From assembly GCA_002453315.1 (NCBI GenBank), contig DKGO01000234.1:1-52698 (forward strand): a stretch of DNA of 52,698 bases. The letters run 5' to 3'. This stretch comes from Caryophanales bacterium UBA6768. Its GTDB lineage: Bacteria > Bacillota > Bacilli > Bacillales_D > Amphibacillaceae. Positions 17,924 through 27,012 of the stretch are shown one piece after another (within the stretch, counting starts at the first letter, position 1; every line of letters starts with the position of its first letter). The notes under the pieces are model-generated. The model did not search any database. It saw only the letters and a program-made list of their open reading frames with translations, and was not told the origin of the DNA. The position numbers and the translations under genes are program-made.

Positions 17924-18793
17924 TTAGGCACCAAAAATTTTCTCCCGCAAAAATCGACCCGTCGGTGTGTCGGCAAGGCCACCTTCCCCAGTTTCACGTA
18001 AGGCTGAAGGCATCGTTTGACCAATACGATACATAGCACCAATCACTTCATCGCACGGGATCCGACTTGTGACACCTGCTAACGCTAAATCGGCTGAAAC
18101 AATTGCTAAAGATGAACCACCGGCATTTCTTTTTACACAAGGCACCTCTACTAATCCTGCCACAGGGTCACAAACGAGTCCGAGCATATTTTTCAGTGTC
18201 ATTGCAAAAGCCTCTGCACTTTGCTGTGGGGTTCCCCCTGCCATTTCAACAACTGCTGCTGATGCCATTGCCCCAGCTGAACCAACCTCTGCTTGACATC
18301 CCCCGGTAGCTCCAGAAATAAAAGCATTGTTAGCAACAACCATCCCAAAAGCCCCTGAGGTAAAAAGAAAGTTAACCATTTCTTCATGTGTTGGCTTCAA
18401 CTGCTCCTTCACTGCAAATAACACCCCCGGGACACAACCAGCACTTCCCGCTGTCGGTGTCGCACAAATTATACCCATGGCAGCATTGACTTCATTCGTC
18501 CCCATTGCTTTACTTACGGCATCTAACATCGTATGTCCTGAAAGTGGTGTTTTTTCTTTCATATATTTTTGCACTAAAACAGCATCTCCGCCAGTTAAAC
18601 CAGTGACAGACTCCACACCTTGTAAACTTCGTTCAACCGCTTCTTCCATTACTTGAAGGTTTTTTTCCATATCATGAAAAATATCTTCTCTAGTTCTATT
18701 TTTCACTTCCATTTCCTGACGGATCATTACTTCTGAAATAGCAATATTTTCTTCCTCTGCTATCGTTACTAATTCCTTTACTGTCCTAAACAT
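17924..18793 (-). CDS. sdaAA: L-serine dehydratase, alpha subunit
   Basis: Iron-sulfur subunit that deaminates L-serine to pyruvate and ammonia with SdaAB. Conserved segments are SGHTMLDAVSKAMGTNEVNAAMGIICATPTAGSAG (in part), ISGATGGCQAEVGSAGAM and MLGLVCDPVAGLVEVPCVKRNA, with the cysteines expected to ligate the 4Fe-4S cluster. 289 residues, slightly shorter than the ~300 of B. subtilis because the tail ends soon after EKIFGA. AGGAGG precedes the ATG. 12 nt separate it from sdaAB. Its ammonia product is of interest given the altered CarA elsewhere in this window, but no direct link is shown. Confidence 0.97.
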   Translation of the reverse strand: MFRTVKELVTIAEEENIAISEVMIRQEMEVKNRTREDIFHDMEKNLQVMEEAVERSLQGVESVTGLTGGDAVLVQKYMKEKTPLSGHTMLDAVSKAMGTNEVNAAMGIICATPTAGSAGCVPGVLFAVKEQLKPTHEEMVNFLFTSGAFGMVVANNAFISGATGGCQAEVGSAGAMASAAVVEMAGGTPQQSAEAFAMTLKNMLGLVCDPVAGLVEVPCVKRNAGGSSLAIVSADLALAGVTSRIPCDEVIGAMYRIGQTMPSALRETGEGGLADTPTGRFLREKIFGA

Positions 18794-18805
18794 ATCAATT
18801 TCCTC

Positions 18806-19468
18806 CTACCCATCAATTTTCGCTACTTGTACGACATGATCTGCCTTACTTAATTGATCAAGTAAATCTTGATTGACATTACCATCTATTTCAATGACCA
18901 TTAATGCTTCCTTGCCAATATCTCTCCTATTTACTTCCATATGTCCTATGTTCAATTCGCTCTTGGCCAACATCTTTGTAACAGATGCAATCGCACCATG
19001 TCGATCATTATGCATAATTAATAATGCTGGATGATTTCCAGATAAGCGCAATTCAAAACCATTTAATTCAATGATTTCAATTTTTCCGCCTCCAATTGAT
19101 TTTCCAACTACTTCTATTTCTGAAGTGGCTGTACCTGCTTTAATTCGTGCTGTATTCGGATGATCGACAGATGTCTGTTCTTCAAAAAACTGTATTGCCA
19201 TGTTTCTGTCCTTGGCAATATTTAATGATGTTCTTAATCTTTCATCATTAGTTTCATAACCTAGCAACCCACCAACTATCGCAAAATCAGTTCCATGACC
19301 TTTATACGTTTTGGCAAAAGATTCATATAAATATATGTTAGCCCAGGTAGGCTCTTCATTTAGTAAATATCTAGCAACGAGACCAATCCTAGCGGCCCCC
19401 GCTGTATGTGAACTTGATGGGCCAACCATCGTAGGTCCGATAATATCGAAAATAGAATTAAATTTCAT
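18806..19468 (-). CDS. sdaAB: L-serine dehydratase, beta subunit
   Basis: Partner subunit of the two-chain serine dehydratase. The N-terminal domain carries FDIIGPTMVGPSSSHTAGAARIG and SFAKTYKGHGTDFAIVGG. The C-terminal ACT-like domain (~148-220) begins PALLIMHNDRHGAIASV and may sense serine. 220 residues. AAAGGGG precedes the ATG. It is first in a two-gene operon. In B. subtilis it directly follows yloV (fakA); here a gene on the opposite strand and 735 nt intervene, so it must use its own promoter. Confidence 0.97.
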   Translation of the reverse strand: MKFNSIFDIIGPTMVGPSSSHTAGAARIGLVARYLLNEEPTWANIYLYESFAKTYKGHGTDFAIVGGLLGYETNDERLRTSLNIAKDRNMAIQFFEEQTSVDHPNTARIKAGTATSEIEVVGKSIGGGKIEIIELNGFELRLSGNHPALLIMHNDRHGAIASVTKMLAKSELNIGHMEVNRRDIGKEALMVIEIDGNVNQDLLDQLSKADHVVQVAKIDG

Positions 19469-19736
19469 TGTTAACCCCTTTCCTTATCAATCAATCATGT
19501 TATCCTTATTATAGCAATTTTAAATTGCCAATCATAGTTAAAAAAAGTTTTCGATATTTTTTGTCATTCTACATTTATTAAGGCCGATAAACATATTTTC
19601 TTAACAATTTTAATTTGTTATAATGGTACCATTGAATTTTTTTCATATTTGTGCTGTCGGTTTAATTTTTTATTTTATTTATTGAATCAATTTGATAATT
19701 ATTATTTGAGTCTAAATATTATTAGGAGGACAGAAA

Positions 19737-20039
19737 ATGTTAATTAAGATCATGATCACCATTGTCTTTATGATACCTTTGTATGCATTCTTTATATGGT
19801 CCTATCTTTATCCGGAGGAAAGTATCATGTTTGGGAAAAGATGGATGTATCGGGAAGAACCTGAATTTTCCCAAAACATTATTCACTATACGAAATTTGC
19901 TTCCCTTTCAGCCATGTTTGGAACACCCATTGTCCTTACAAGTCTATTATTATATCCTTCTTTCTTTGGGTTAGTATTAATTGCTTTTCTCTTCGTTTTT
20001 CTTATTGGGGCATTTTTCATTCTCACGGGTGAGAACTAA
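19737..20039 (+). CDS. Unknown small membrane protein
   Basis: I do not recognise this family. The 100-residue protein has a hydrophobic N-terminal segment (~4-25), a charged loop with FGKRWMYREEPEFSQ (~32-46), and two further hydrophobic segments (~53-72 and ~74-96), so probably three membrane spans. An excellent AGGAGGACAGAAA site precedes the ATG, and a TATAAT hexamer lies ~105 nt upstream, which supports real expression. It sits on the plus strand between fakA and sdaAB, which are adjacent in B. subtilis, so it is an insertion relative to that order. No function can be proposed. Confidence 0.75.
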   Translation: MLIKIMITIVFMIPLYAFFIWSYLYPEESIMFGKRWMYREEPEFSQNIIHYTKFASLSAMFGTPIVLTSLLLYPSFFGLVLIAFLFVFLIGAFFILTGEN

Positions 20040-20113
20040 TAACAATCCTGTTTGGTTACTTTTTTATCTAAAGACTTAGTTATATCCTTTCACTCATTCA
20101 CAAATGTAAAAAA

Positions 20114-20150
20114 TACAAAAAAGAACACCAAATTAACATATAATTTGATG
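20114..20150 (-). terminator. Intrinsic terminator after fakA
   Basis: On the minus strand CATCAAATTA and TAATTTGGTG form a 10-bp stem with one G-U pair and a 5-nt loop, followed by TTCTTTTTTGTATTTTTT. It lies about 50 nt past the fakA stop. Confidence 0.75.
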
Positions 20151-20203
20151 CCCTAGCAAAATAAATTAAGAATATCTAAAATAATTCCACCCATGGTAAC
20201 TTA

Positions 20204-21868
20204 CTACTCCACCATGAAAATAAATGAATAAATCGGTTGATTCCCCTCAATCATTTCAAATTCCACTTCATCATTCATTTCCTCACACATCGATTGAAAT
20301 ATTTCTATTTCTTCCCCAGTCACATCTTCACCATAAAAAGTAGTCACAATATCATCATCTTCATCAATAAGTTGCTGCAACAACTGTAGAGCTACCTCTA
20401 GTTTTTGTTTTCCTGTTGCAAAGATTGTTTCATCATTTAAACCAATAAAGTTACCCTCTTTTATTTCTAAATCATTCACTTTTGTATCACGGATAGCAAA
20501 TGTCACAATCCCAGATTTAACTTCTTCAATGGATTCTAACATCACTTGCTCATTATCCTTAATTGAAGCATCCTCATCAAAATCTAACAATGCCCTAATC
20601 CCTTGTGATAATGTTTTTGTAGGAATGACAATGACTTTTTTATCGCCAACAAGCGATGCCGCTTGATTAGCTGCCAAAATAATATTTTTATTATTTGGTA
20701 ATAGAAAAATGTTATCAGCATTCGTTTTTTCGATGGCAGATAGGATATCCTCTGTACTTGGATTCATCGTTTGTCCACCTTCTATAATGTAAGAAGCACC
20801 AATACTATTCAGCATATCTATAATTCCAGAACCAACTGCTACCGTGATAACAGCATTTTCAACGCGTGGTGAATCGAATGTTTCTGTCTTATCTTCTTGA
20901 ACGATATCTTTATACTGTTGGCGCATATTTTCAATATCAATTTCAACTAAATCACCATACTGTTGACCAATCGACATGACCTCTCCGGGCTGTTCAGTAT
21001 GAATATGTATTTTAACAATATTTTCATCAGAGGCTACTAAAAGAGAGTCCCCAAATTCCCCTAAAATGTTACGGAATTGTTGTTCATCAAAAGGATTGCT
21101 CTGTAGCTTTTGTTCGTCAAATTCAATAATAAATTCTGTACAGTAACCAAATTCAATCGATTCAATATCCACATACGATTGTACAGAACGTTCATGTTCT
21201 AAATGAATTAACTCTTCCATATTAACCATTTCTTTCACTTCTGGAAGTTCGCTGCCCTTTATGGCGGCTAAAAACCCTTCATAGACGGCTAGTAAACCTT
21301 GTCCACCTGAATCAACGACACCTACCTCCTTTAAAATAGGTAATAAATCCGGTGTTCGTTGTAGGGAACTTTTTGCTTCTTCTACGATTTTCTCCATTAA
21401 TTGTTCAACATTGTCAATATTTCCGGCCAGTTCTTTGGCTAAATTTGCTGAATCCTTAGCAACAGTTAAAATAGTTCCCTCGACAGGATTTGTCACTGAC
21501 TGATAAGCCGTTTGTACACCATTTTCCAATGCTTTAGCAAAATCTTGACTAGTTAAGGAGGTAATGTTTTCAATATCTGTAGAAAATCCACGAAATAATT
21601 GGGATAAAATAACCCCTGAATTACCTCTCGCTCCCATTAATAATCCCTTAACAAACGATTGGATTATCTTGTCCAAAGGCTCATTACTCGTCTTTTCTAC
21701 TTCTTTTAAGCCCGATGTCATCGTTAAATTCATATTTGTACCAGTGTCGCCATCCGGAACTGGGAATACATTTAATTTATTTATATACTCTTGTTGATTC
21801 GATAAATTTTGCAAGCCCAAGCGAAACATTCTTAAAAGTAATTCGCGATCAATCATTTGTGTAGCCAT
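20204..21868 (-). CDS. fakA: Fatty acid kinase FakA (YloV, DAK2/DegV-partner protein)
   Basis: Kinase subunit that phosphorylates fatty acids bound to FakB (DegV) proteins so that exogenous fatty acids can enter phospholipid synthesis through PlsX/PlsY. The N-terminal DAK2 domain has NVFPVPDGDTGTNMNLTM and MGARGNSGVILSQLFRG. The middle has VDSGGQGLLAVYEG, and the C-terminal part (~330-554) is a FakA-type domain. About 554 residues, as expected. Two ATGs (21877 and 21868) follow AAAGGAGG; I prefer the second, 9 nt away. The asp23/yloU gene that normally precedes it is absent. Confidence 0.93.
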   Translation of the reverse strand: MATQMIDRELLLRMFRLGLQNLSNQQEYINKLNVFPVPDGDTGTNMNLTMTSGLKEVEKTSNEPLDKIIQSFVKGLLMGARGNSGVILSQLFRGFSTDIENITSLTSQDFAKALENGVQTAYQSVTNPVEGTILTVAKDSANLAKELAGNIDNVEQLMEKIVEEAKSSLQRTPDLLPILKEVGVVDSGGQGLLAVYEGFLAAIKGSELPEVKEMVNMEELIHLEHERSVQSYVDIESIEFGYCTEFIIEFDEQKLQSNPFDEQQFRNILGEFGDSLLVASDENIVKIHIHTEQPGEVMSIGQQYGDLVEIDIENMRQQYKDIVQEDKTETFDSPRVENAVITVAVGSGIIDMLNSIGASYIIEGGQTMNPSTEDILSAIEKTNADNIFLLPNNKNIILAANQAASLVGDKKVIVIPTKTLSQGIRALLDFDEDASIKDNEQVMLESIEEVKSGIVTFAIRDTKVNDLEIKEGNFIGLNDETIFATGKQKLEVALQLLQQLIDEDDDIVTTFYGEDVTGEEIEIFQSMCEEMNDEVEFEMIEGNQPIYSFIFMVE

Positions 21869-22021
21869 CGCATTCATCCTCCTTTATGTCATTTTTCAAT
21901 ATCTTTATCATTAAAGTTAGTTAAAACATCCTACTACATTGTACATATAATTGTCAATAAGTAAAAGAAATATTAATTTTAACTGTAACTGTTCTAATAT
22001 TTTATGAATAAACGGTTATTT

Positions 22022-22050
22022 TTGCAAAAATGATGGGGATATGATAAATT
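22022..22050 (+). promoter_or_regulatory. Sigma-A-type promoter of rpmB
   Basis: TTGCAA (22022-22027) and TAAATT (22045-22050) are separated by 17 nt and lie ~40 nt upstream of the rpmB start. The -10 matches only moderately, but position and spacing fit. Confidence 0.55.
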
Positions 22051-22088
22051 ATAAAAGTATGAATTGCTGTATGTAAGGAGGAATTAAC

Positions 22089-22277
22089 ATGGCAAGGAAA
22101 TGTGTTGTATCTGGTCGTAAAACTGGAACTGGTAATCATCGATCACATGCATTAAATGCAACGAAACGTAAATGGAAAGCAAACGTTCAAAAAGTTAGAA
22201 TATTAGTGAATGGCAAACCTAAAAGGGTGTATGTGTCTGCAAAGTCATTAAAAGCCGGAAAAGTTGAACGTGTGTAA
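22089..22277 (+). CDS. rpmB: 50S ribosomal protein L28
   Basis: Small basic large-subunit protein of 62 residues. It begins [21 protein letters not shown], as L28 does, and continues with [28 protein letters not shown]. Only one cysteine is present, so it is the zinc-free form. GTAAGGAGGAATTAAC precedes the ATG. It is on the plus strand against the direction of its neighbours, the same local orientation as in Bacillus, where rpmB opposes spoVM and yloU/V. A promoter and a terminator frame it as a single-gene unit. Confidence 0.98.
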   Translation: MARKCVVSGRKTGTGNHRSHALNATKRKWKANVQKVRILVNGKPKRVYVSAKSLKAGKVERV

Positions 22278-22298
22278 CGATATATTTCCAACATTGAA

Positions 22299-22333
22299 AA
22301 GCGACTTACGTAAAATGGTAATGTCGTTTTTTT
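22299..22333 (+). terminator. Intrinsic terminator of rpmB
   Basis: CGACTTAC pairs with GTAATGTCG (one bulged T) around an 8-nt loop, followed by seven T. It lies 22 nt after the rpmB stop. Confidence 0.85.
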
Positions 22334-22365
22334 AATACGCATTTTTGCAATAAATCAAGTGAAAT

Positions 22366-22395
22366 AACCTTCACTCTTCTCTCTAAGTGAAGGTT
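22366..22395. repeat. Perfect 10-bp inverted repeat between rpmB and spoVM
   Basis: AACCTTCACT and AGTGAAGGTT are separated by 10 nt of pyrimidine-rich sequence. Neither side has a full T-run, but the position between the convergent rpmB and spoVM genes suggests a backup bidirectional terminator. Confidence 0.6.
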
Positions 22396-22487
22396 AATGC
22401 TATTTGATTTTCAACCTCTTTTTCATGATTAAAATTTGTAAAATATTTAATAAATCCAAAATTCGGTTATCCCTTTATTTCATTGAA

Positions 22488-22568
22488 CTACTCTTTTTTA
22501 AATAACCCCATCATTACTTTTATAATACTCCCAAGAAATCTTGGCAGTTTAATTGTATAAAACCTCAT
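22488..22568 (-). CDS. spoVM: Stage V sporulation protein SpoVM
   Basis: A 26-codon peptide starting MRFYTIKLPRFLG and ending GLFKKE. It matches the SpoVM family over its whole length, including Pro9, which is needed for recognising the convex forespore membrane, and the amphipathic helix that follows. In Bacillus SpoVM anchors SpoIVA and the spore coat on the forespore. AAGGAGGAAGGATTT precedes the ATG. Its location between rpe and rpmB is the Bacillus position, although thiN is missing in between. The gene shows that the organism, or a recent ancestor, forms endospores. Expression is probably sporulation-specific, but I could not place a convincing sigma-E promoter. Confidence 0.95.
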   Translation of the reverse strand: MRFYTIKLPRFLGSIIKVMMGLFKKE

Positions 22569-22716
22569 AAATCCTTCCTCCTTATCTCATCCAATTTCGC
22601 GCATAACAACATTCACGTACATATTTCTTATCTATCTTTATATTATGCAATAACCTTTCAGATGAGAACTAAGAAAAGGTTGATAAGGATAATGAGTTGT
22701 TTTATAGTATATTTAT

Positions 22717-23379
22717 TTATCCTTTGTTGATTGTTGATTGTCGAATAGCCTGAATGGCCAGTTGTCGATCAGTTTTATTAAAAATCGCACTTCCCGCCAC
22801 AAGTACACTTGCCCCAGCATCTACACACGATTTTGCTGTTTGCTCATTGACACCACCATCAACTTCAATTTCGTATTGATAATTATATTTTGTACACAAT
22901 TCTGCTAATTGTTGAATTTTTGGTAAAGCGGATTCTATAAAAGACTGCCCACCAAAACCCGGATTAACCGTCATGACAAGTACTAGGTCAACATATTGCA
23001 AGACACTCTCAATCATGACGACTGGTGTTGCTGGATTAATAACAACGCCCGCTTTAACACCTGTATTTTTTATCGATTGAATGGTTCGATGCAAATGGGT
23101 ACATGCTTCTTGATGAACAGAAATAATTGCGGCACCTGCATTAGCAAAGGCTTCAATATATTGATCTGGATTTTCAATCATTAAATGGACATCTAACGGA
23201 AGTTTTGTTACTGGTTTAACAGCCTCTACGATTAAGGGACCAATCGTAATATTAGGAACAAAGTGTCCATCCATCACGTCGACATGTATATAATCTGCCC
23301 CTGCCCGCTCTACGTCTTTAATTTCCTCCCCTAGCCTACTAAAATCCGCTGATAAAATTGATGGTGCAATTTTTAACAT
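22717..23379 (-). CDS. rpe: Ribulose-phosphate 3-epimerase
   Basis: Interconverts ribulose 5-phosphate and xylulose 5-phosphate in the pentose phosphate pathway. TIM-barrel protein with [42 protein letters not shown] and [12 protein letters not shown], which carry the metal ligands and catalytic Asp residues. 220 residues, normal. It starts 2 nt after the rsgA stop, so translation is coupled. Last protein gene of the large yloC-to-rpe unit. Confidence 0.98.
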   Translation of the reverse strand: MLKIAPSILSADFSRLGEEIKDVERAGADYIHVDVMDGHFVPNITIGPLIVEAVKPVTKLPLDVHLMIENPDQYIEAFANAGAAIISVHQEACTHLHRTIQSIKNTGVKAGVVINPATPVVMIESVLQYVDLVLVMTVNPGFGGQSFIESALPKIQQLAELCTKYNYQYEIEVDGGVNEQTAKSCVDAGASVLVAGSAIFNKTDRQLAIQAIRQSTINKG

Positions 23380-23381
23380 TA

Positions 23382-24263
23382 TTAATACCTCGGCTTTCTA
23401 GATTGTATTTCTTGTAAAAATGTTACATAATTTTTATATCGTGATGGGATAATTTCATCATTTTCATAGGCTTGTTTTACAGCGCATTTTGGTTCTTTAT
23501 CGTGCAAACAACCCCGAAATTTACAATAAGGAATATAATGATTCATTTCTATAAAATAATTACCTAATTGTTCTTGCTCAATTTTTGTTAACTCTAATGA
23601 ACTAAAACCAGGTGTGTCTGCAACAAATCCTCCATTTATTTCAATTAACTCAACGTGGCGGGTTGTATGTTTTCCCCTTCCTAAGGAAATTGAAATTTCT
23701 CCAGTTTCTATGAGCAAATTAGGGTTAATTCGATTTAAAATCGTCGATTTCCCTACACCAGATTGACCAGTTAATACCGTAATTTCATCTTTAAAATAAT
23801 CCTTTATAAATGGAATCCATTCGTCATCATTAAGTGATAACAGTTCAACATGATAGCCGATCGATTCGTATTGCTTTTGATATGCATGAATTTCCTTTAA
23901 AAGCACTTCATCAACCAAATCGAGTTTCGTAATCACGATTAAGGGCCTAATATTTTCTGATTCAAAAGCGACGAGAAATCGATCTAGTAACAACAAACTA
24001 AATGCCGGTTGAATTGCTGACATCACAACAATAGCTTGGGAAATATTTGCGATTGGTGGTCTAATTAACTCATTTTTCCGCTGTTTTACTTCTATGATAT
24101 ACCCAGTATCATCTCCCGTTATATCAAATAAAACATCATCCCCTACTAATGGGGTAATTTTTTGATTCCGGAATACTCCCCGCCCTTTACATGTGAATAT
24201 TCCTTCTTTAGATGTGACTGTATAAAAGCCACTTAATGATTTAACTATCGTACCCTCAATCAT
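23382..24263 (-). CDS. rsgA: Small-subunit ribosome biogenesis GTPase RsgA
   Basis: GTPase that checks late 30S maturation. N-terminal OB fold (~1-65), then a circularly permuted GTPase domain in which TKLD (112-115) precedes the P-loop GQSGVGKST (166-174) and DTPGF (216-220). The C-terminal zinc finger ligands are Cys247, Cys252, His254 and Cys260. 293 residues. It follows prkC by 11 nt; in B. subtilis this neighbour can be phosphorylated by PrkC, which makes the prpC-prkC-rsgA order meaningful. Confidence 0.98.
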   Translation of the reverse strand: MIEGTIVKSLSGFYTVTSKEGIFTCKGRGVFRNQKITPLVGDDVLFDITGDDTGYIIEVKQRKNELIRPPIANISQAIVVMSAIQPAFSLLLLDRFLVAFESENIRPLIVITKLDLVDEVLLKEIHAYQKQYESIGYHVELLSLNDDEWIPFIKDYFKDEITVLTGQSGVGKSTILNRINPNLLIETGEISISLGRGKHTTRHVELIEINGGFVADTPGFSSLELTKIEQEQLGNYFIEMNHYIPYCKFRGCLHDKEPKCAVKQAYENDEIIPSRYKNYVTFLQEIQSRKPRY

Positions 24264-24274
24264 TTATTCACCTT

Positions 24275-26236
24275 CTAAAAAGGAACTTTTTGATGGTCGA
24301 ATACTTTTCCATCACGAACAATTTTATATTCTGCCACTGTATTTGGTTCAATAATTAACGTAATCGAGTACGTTTTATCGGCTGTGATGACATCATCAAT
24401 ATAAACGACCGACAAACTATTCTCCATATCCTCTATAAATATTTGCACTTGCTGTTCTTTTGCATATTGTTCCTCTCCATCATTATCATCTGTTCCGGAT
24501 ATTTTCTCGGGTTCAAAAGGAACGAGAAAGCTAACTGTTTGTGAGCGAGGAGGTTTTTCCTCTGGTCCTAATGAAACAACCACTTCTATGGTTGTACCTT
24601 CCTTAACCTCTGAATTGGCATTAGGTGACTGTCTAATAATTTTACCTTTTTCCACAGAGTCCGAATGCTCTTCTTTAACCTCCATCTTTAATCCACTTTC
24701 ATCAAGCATTCGTTTCGCTTCATCAACTTCAAGCCCAGCAAGTCTCATTACTTTGATTAATTCTGGCCCCCCACTTATTTCGAAAATAACTTTCGTTTTA
24801 CTTGGAACGACTTCTTCCCCAGGGGCGGGTTGTACTTGATTAATAATTGTCCCCTCCTCTTCATCTGAAGGAACAGCCCATTCAATTACTTCTTTATAGT
24901 CCACTTCCAAAAGTCGTTTAACTTGGCTAAAGTTTTTTCCTACATAATCATCAAATACTACCTTTTCCTCTCCATCGCTTATATAAACTTTAATAACTGA
25001 ATTTTCCTTAACAATTCTTCCCGCTTTAGGATTGGTTTTAATGACTACCCCTTCTTCAAATTCTTCTGAATACATCTTTTCTTGTTCAACTTTTAGTGGT
25101 AATTCGAGTAATTCCTGTTCAACATCTTCAAAATATTCCCCTACAATATCCGGTATTTCTACATCTTTTGTTTTAAATAAGGTGGCAAACAAAATAATTG
25201 CAAGTATCAATATTAAAACAATTGGAGCAATAATCAAAAAATATTTGTTCTTGAAAAAGCTTTTCTTTTTAGCTTTTATATCTGATTGGTTAGGAAAAGT
25301 TTGGTTCATCTGTTGTTGGGAATCATGATTTATCTGTTCTTCACTAATAATTGGTATTACTTTAGTTTCTTCTCCTTCTTCGACAGGGATTTCAAATTTC
25401 TCCTCATGTAGATTTTCCGGTTCTAATGCCTCATGAATGGCAACACCCATTTCGTATGCTGAATGATAACGATGCAATGGATTTTTTGCTGTTGCCCTTA
25501 AAACGATATTTTCGACACTTTGCGGGATAGACGGGTTGATTTCTCTTACAGATGGTGTATCAGATTGCAAGTGCTTCAAGGCAACCGCTACAGGCGTATC
25601 TCCTGAAAAAGGTAGTTTACCAGTTAATAGTTCGAATAAGACGACACCTAAGGCATATATATCAGATTTTTTAGTTGCTGTCCCTCCCCTTGCTTGTTCA
25701 GGTGAGATATAGTGAACAGAACCAACAATAGAATTAGTTTGTGTTAAAGAAGTAGCAGATAAAGCCATGGCAATGCCAAAATCAGTAATTTTAATTGTCC
25801 CTGCCCGATCGATTAATATATTTTGTGGTTTTACATCCCGATGAATTAAACCATTATCATGTGCATAAGAAATCGCATTGGTTATTTGGTTCATAATTTT
25901 CATAGCATCTTCAATAGAGATGGGACTATTTTGTTGAATATATTCTTTTAATGTTAACCCATCAATATATTCCATCACCATATACAACAAATTTTCATCT
26001 TCACCAACATCATATATATTAACAATATTGGGATGATTTAACCCTGTTGCTACTTGGGCTTCACGGTCAAAACGTTTAATAAATTCAGCATCATCAGCAT
26101 ATTCAGCTCGTAATACCTTTACGGCCACATCCCGTTTTAGGATAAGGTCATTAGCTAAATATACATTAGCCATTCCCCCGCCACCGATAGTTTGGACTAT
26201 TTCATATCGTTCACTTAGAACTTGACCCTTTTTCAT
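24275..26236 (-). CDS. prkC: Serine/threonine protein kinase PrkC with PASTA domains
   Basis: Membrane kinase that senses peptidoglycan fragments and controls germination, cell wall and stationary-phase functions. The cytoplasmic Hanks kinase domain has the glycine loop IGGGGMANVYLA, Lys40, HRDVKPQN (132-139) and DFG (152-154), with activation-loop threonines in SATSLTQTNS. A lysine-rich juxtamembrane stretch precedes one membrane span (~332-354). Three PASTA repeats (about 358-423, 424-493 and 494-564) and a ~90-residue C-terminal domain lie outside. 653 residues. Its start overlaps the prpC stop by 4 nt, so kinase and phosphatase are coupled. Confidence 0.98.
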   Translation of the reverse strand: MKKGQVLSERYEIVQTIGGGGMANVYLANDLILKRDVAVKVLRAEYADDAEFIKRFDREAQVATGLNHPNIVNIYDVGEDENLLYMVMEYIDGLTLKEYIQQNSPISIEDAMKIMNQITNAISYAHDNGLIHRDVKPQNILIDRAGTIKITDFGIAMALSATSLTQTNSIVGSVHYISPEQARGGTATKKSDIYALGVVLFELLTGKLPFSGDTPVAVALKHLQSDTPSVREINPSIPQSVENIVLRATAKNPLHRYHSAYEMGVAIHEALEPENLHEEKFEIPVEEGEETKVIPIISEEQINHDSQQQMNQTFPNQSDIKAKKKSFFKNKYFLIIAPIVLILILAIILFATLFKTKDVEIPDIVGEYFEDVEQELLELPLKVEQEKMYSEEFEEGVVIKTNPKAGRIVKENSVIKVYISDGEEKVVFDDYVGKNFSQVKRLLEVDYKEVIEWAVPSDEEEGTIINQVQPAPGEEVVPSKTKVIFEISGGPELIKVMRLAGLEVDEAKRMLDESGLKMEVKEEHSDSVEKGKIIRQSPNANSEVKEGTTIEVVVSLGPEEKPPRSQTVSFLVPFEPEKISGTDDNDGEEQYAKEQQVQIFIEDMENSLSVVYIDDVITADKTYSITLIIEPNTVAEYKIVRDGKVFDHQKVPF

Positions 26237-26991
26237 GTCTTATCACCTTCTTTTTTTTGCTCGTTCTGAATGATAATAATTGATATATTATCTTCACCAC
26301 CACGGTCATTCGCTAAATTAATTAATTTTTGAAGTTTTTGATCGATTTTTGTATTTTTTTTCACTAATTTTTCTATTTCACTTTTTGATACTTTATTCGT
26401 TAATCCATCAGAACATAGAAGTAGGCGATGGGACTGTTCCCAGTTAAATGAAGCTATATCTGCTTTTACAATTTCCTCTGTTCCTATCACCCGTAATAAG
26501 ACATTTTTTTTCGGATGGCTATCTGCCTCTTCAAGCGTAATTTCGCCATTTTTAACTAATTCATAAACATAAGAGTGGTCACGTGTCTTTAAATCTAGTT
26601 GTTTGTTAGCTAAATAATAACAGCGACTATCCCCAACATGGGCAATCGTAACAAATGTATGAGTGCAAAGTGCCATTACGACAGTCGTACCCATTCCTTG
26701 ATAATGTTCATTTGCATTTGATTTTTCTAATATGTATGAGTTCAATTCAGTGATACACGATTGTAACCATTGTTCTGCATCTGTTTCTGACGCGATATTT
26801 TCAGCATTTTTCCACTTTTCTTTCACAAATGCAACTGCTAGGGAACTTGCCACCTCACCAGCTTGATGACCGCCCATGCCATCCGCAACAATAGCTAGTA
26901 AATGTTGTTGGTTGCTATGATAAAATATGCCAACAGCATCTTCATTTGTTTCTCTGATTTTGCCTTGGTCTGTTACCATTTTTGCTTCCAT
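26233..26991 (-). CDS. prpC: PP2C-type protein phosphatase PrpC
   Basis: Mn2+-dependent Ser/Thr phosphatase that reverses PrkC phosphorylation. PP2C motifs are present in order: TDQGKIRETNEDAVG, ADGMGGHQAGEVAS, GMGTTVV, VGDSRCY, SDGLTNKV and GGEDNISIII, so all metal-binding Asp residues are there. 252 residues. GAGGTGAG precedes the ATG. In B. subtilis rlmN lies between rsmB and prpC; here only 21 nt separate them and rlmN is absent. Confidence 0.98.
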   Translation of the reverse strand: MEAKMVTDQGKIRETNEDAVGIFYHSNQQHLLAIVADGMGGHQAGEVASSLAVAFVKEKWKNAENIASETDAEQWLQSCITELNSYILEKSNANEHYQGMGTTVVMALCTHTFVTIAHVGDSRCYYLANKQLDLKTRDHSYVYELVKNGEITLEEADSHPKKNVLLRVIGTEEIVKADIASFNWEQSHRLLLCSDGLTNKVSKSEIEKLVKKNTKIDQKLQKLINLANDRGGEDNISIIIIQNEQKKEGDKT

Positions 26992-27012
26992 TTAACTCAC
27001 CTCTACATTCCC

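Noticed and set aside
17860..18387. Several minus- and plus-strand open frames of 60-75 codons within or beside sdaAA
   Set aside because: They overlap the clearly conserved sdaAA frame in other frames, lack ribosome binding sites and have unlikely composition.
22569..22716. A sigma-E-like promoter for spoVM (CATAATAT with an upstream TCATCTG)
   Set aside because: The spacing of about 11 nt is too short and both boxes are mismatched; not strong enough to annotate.
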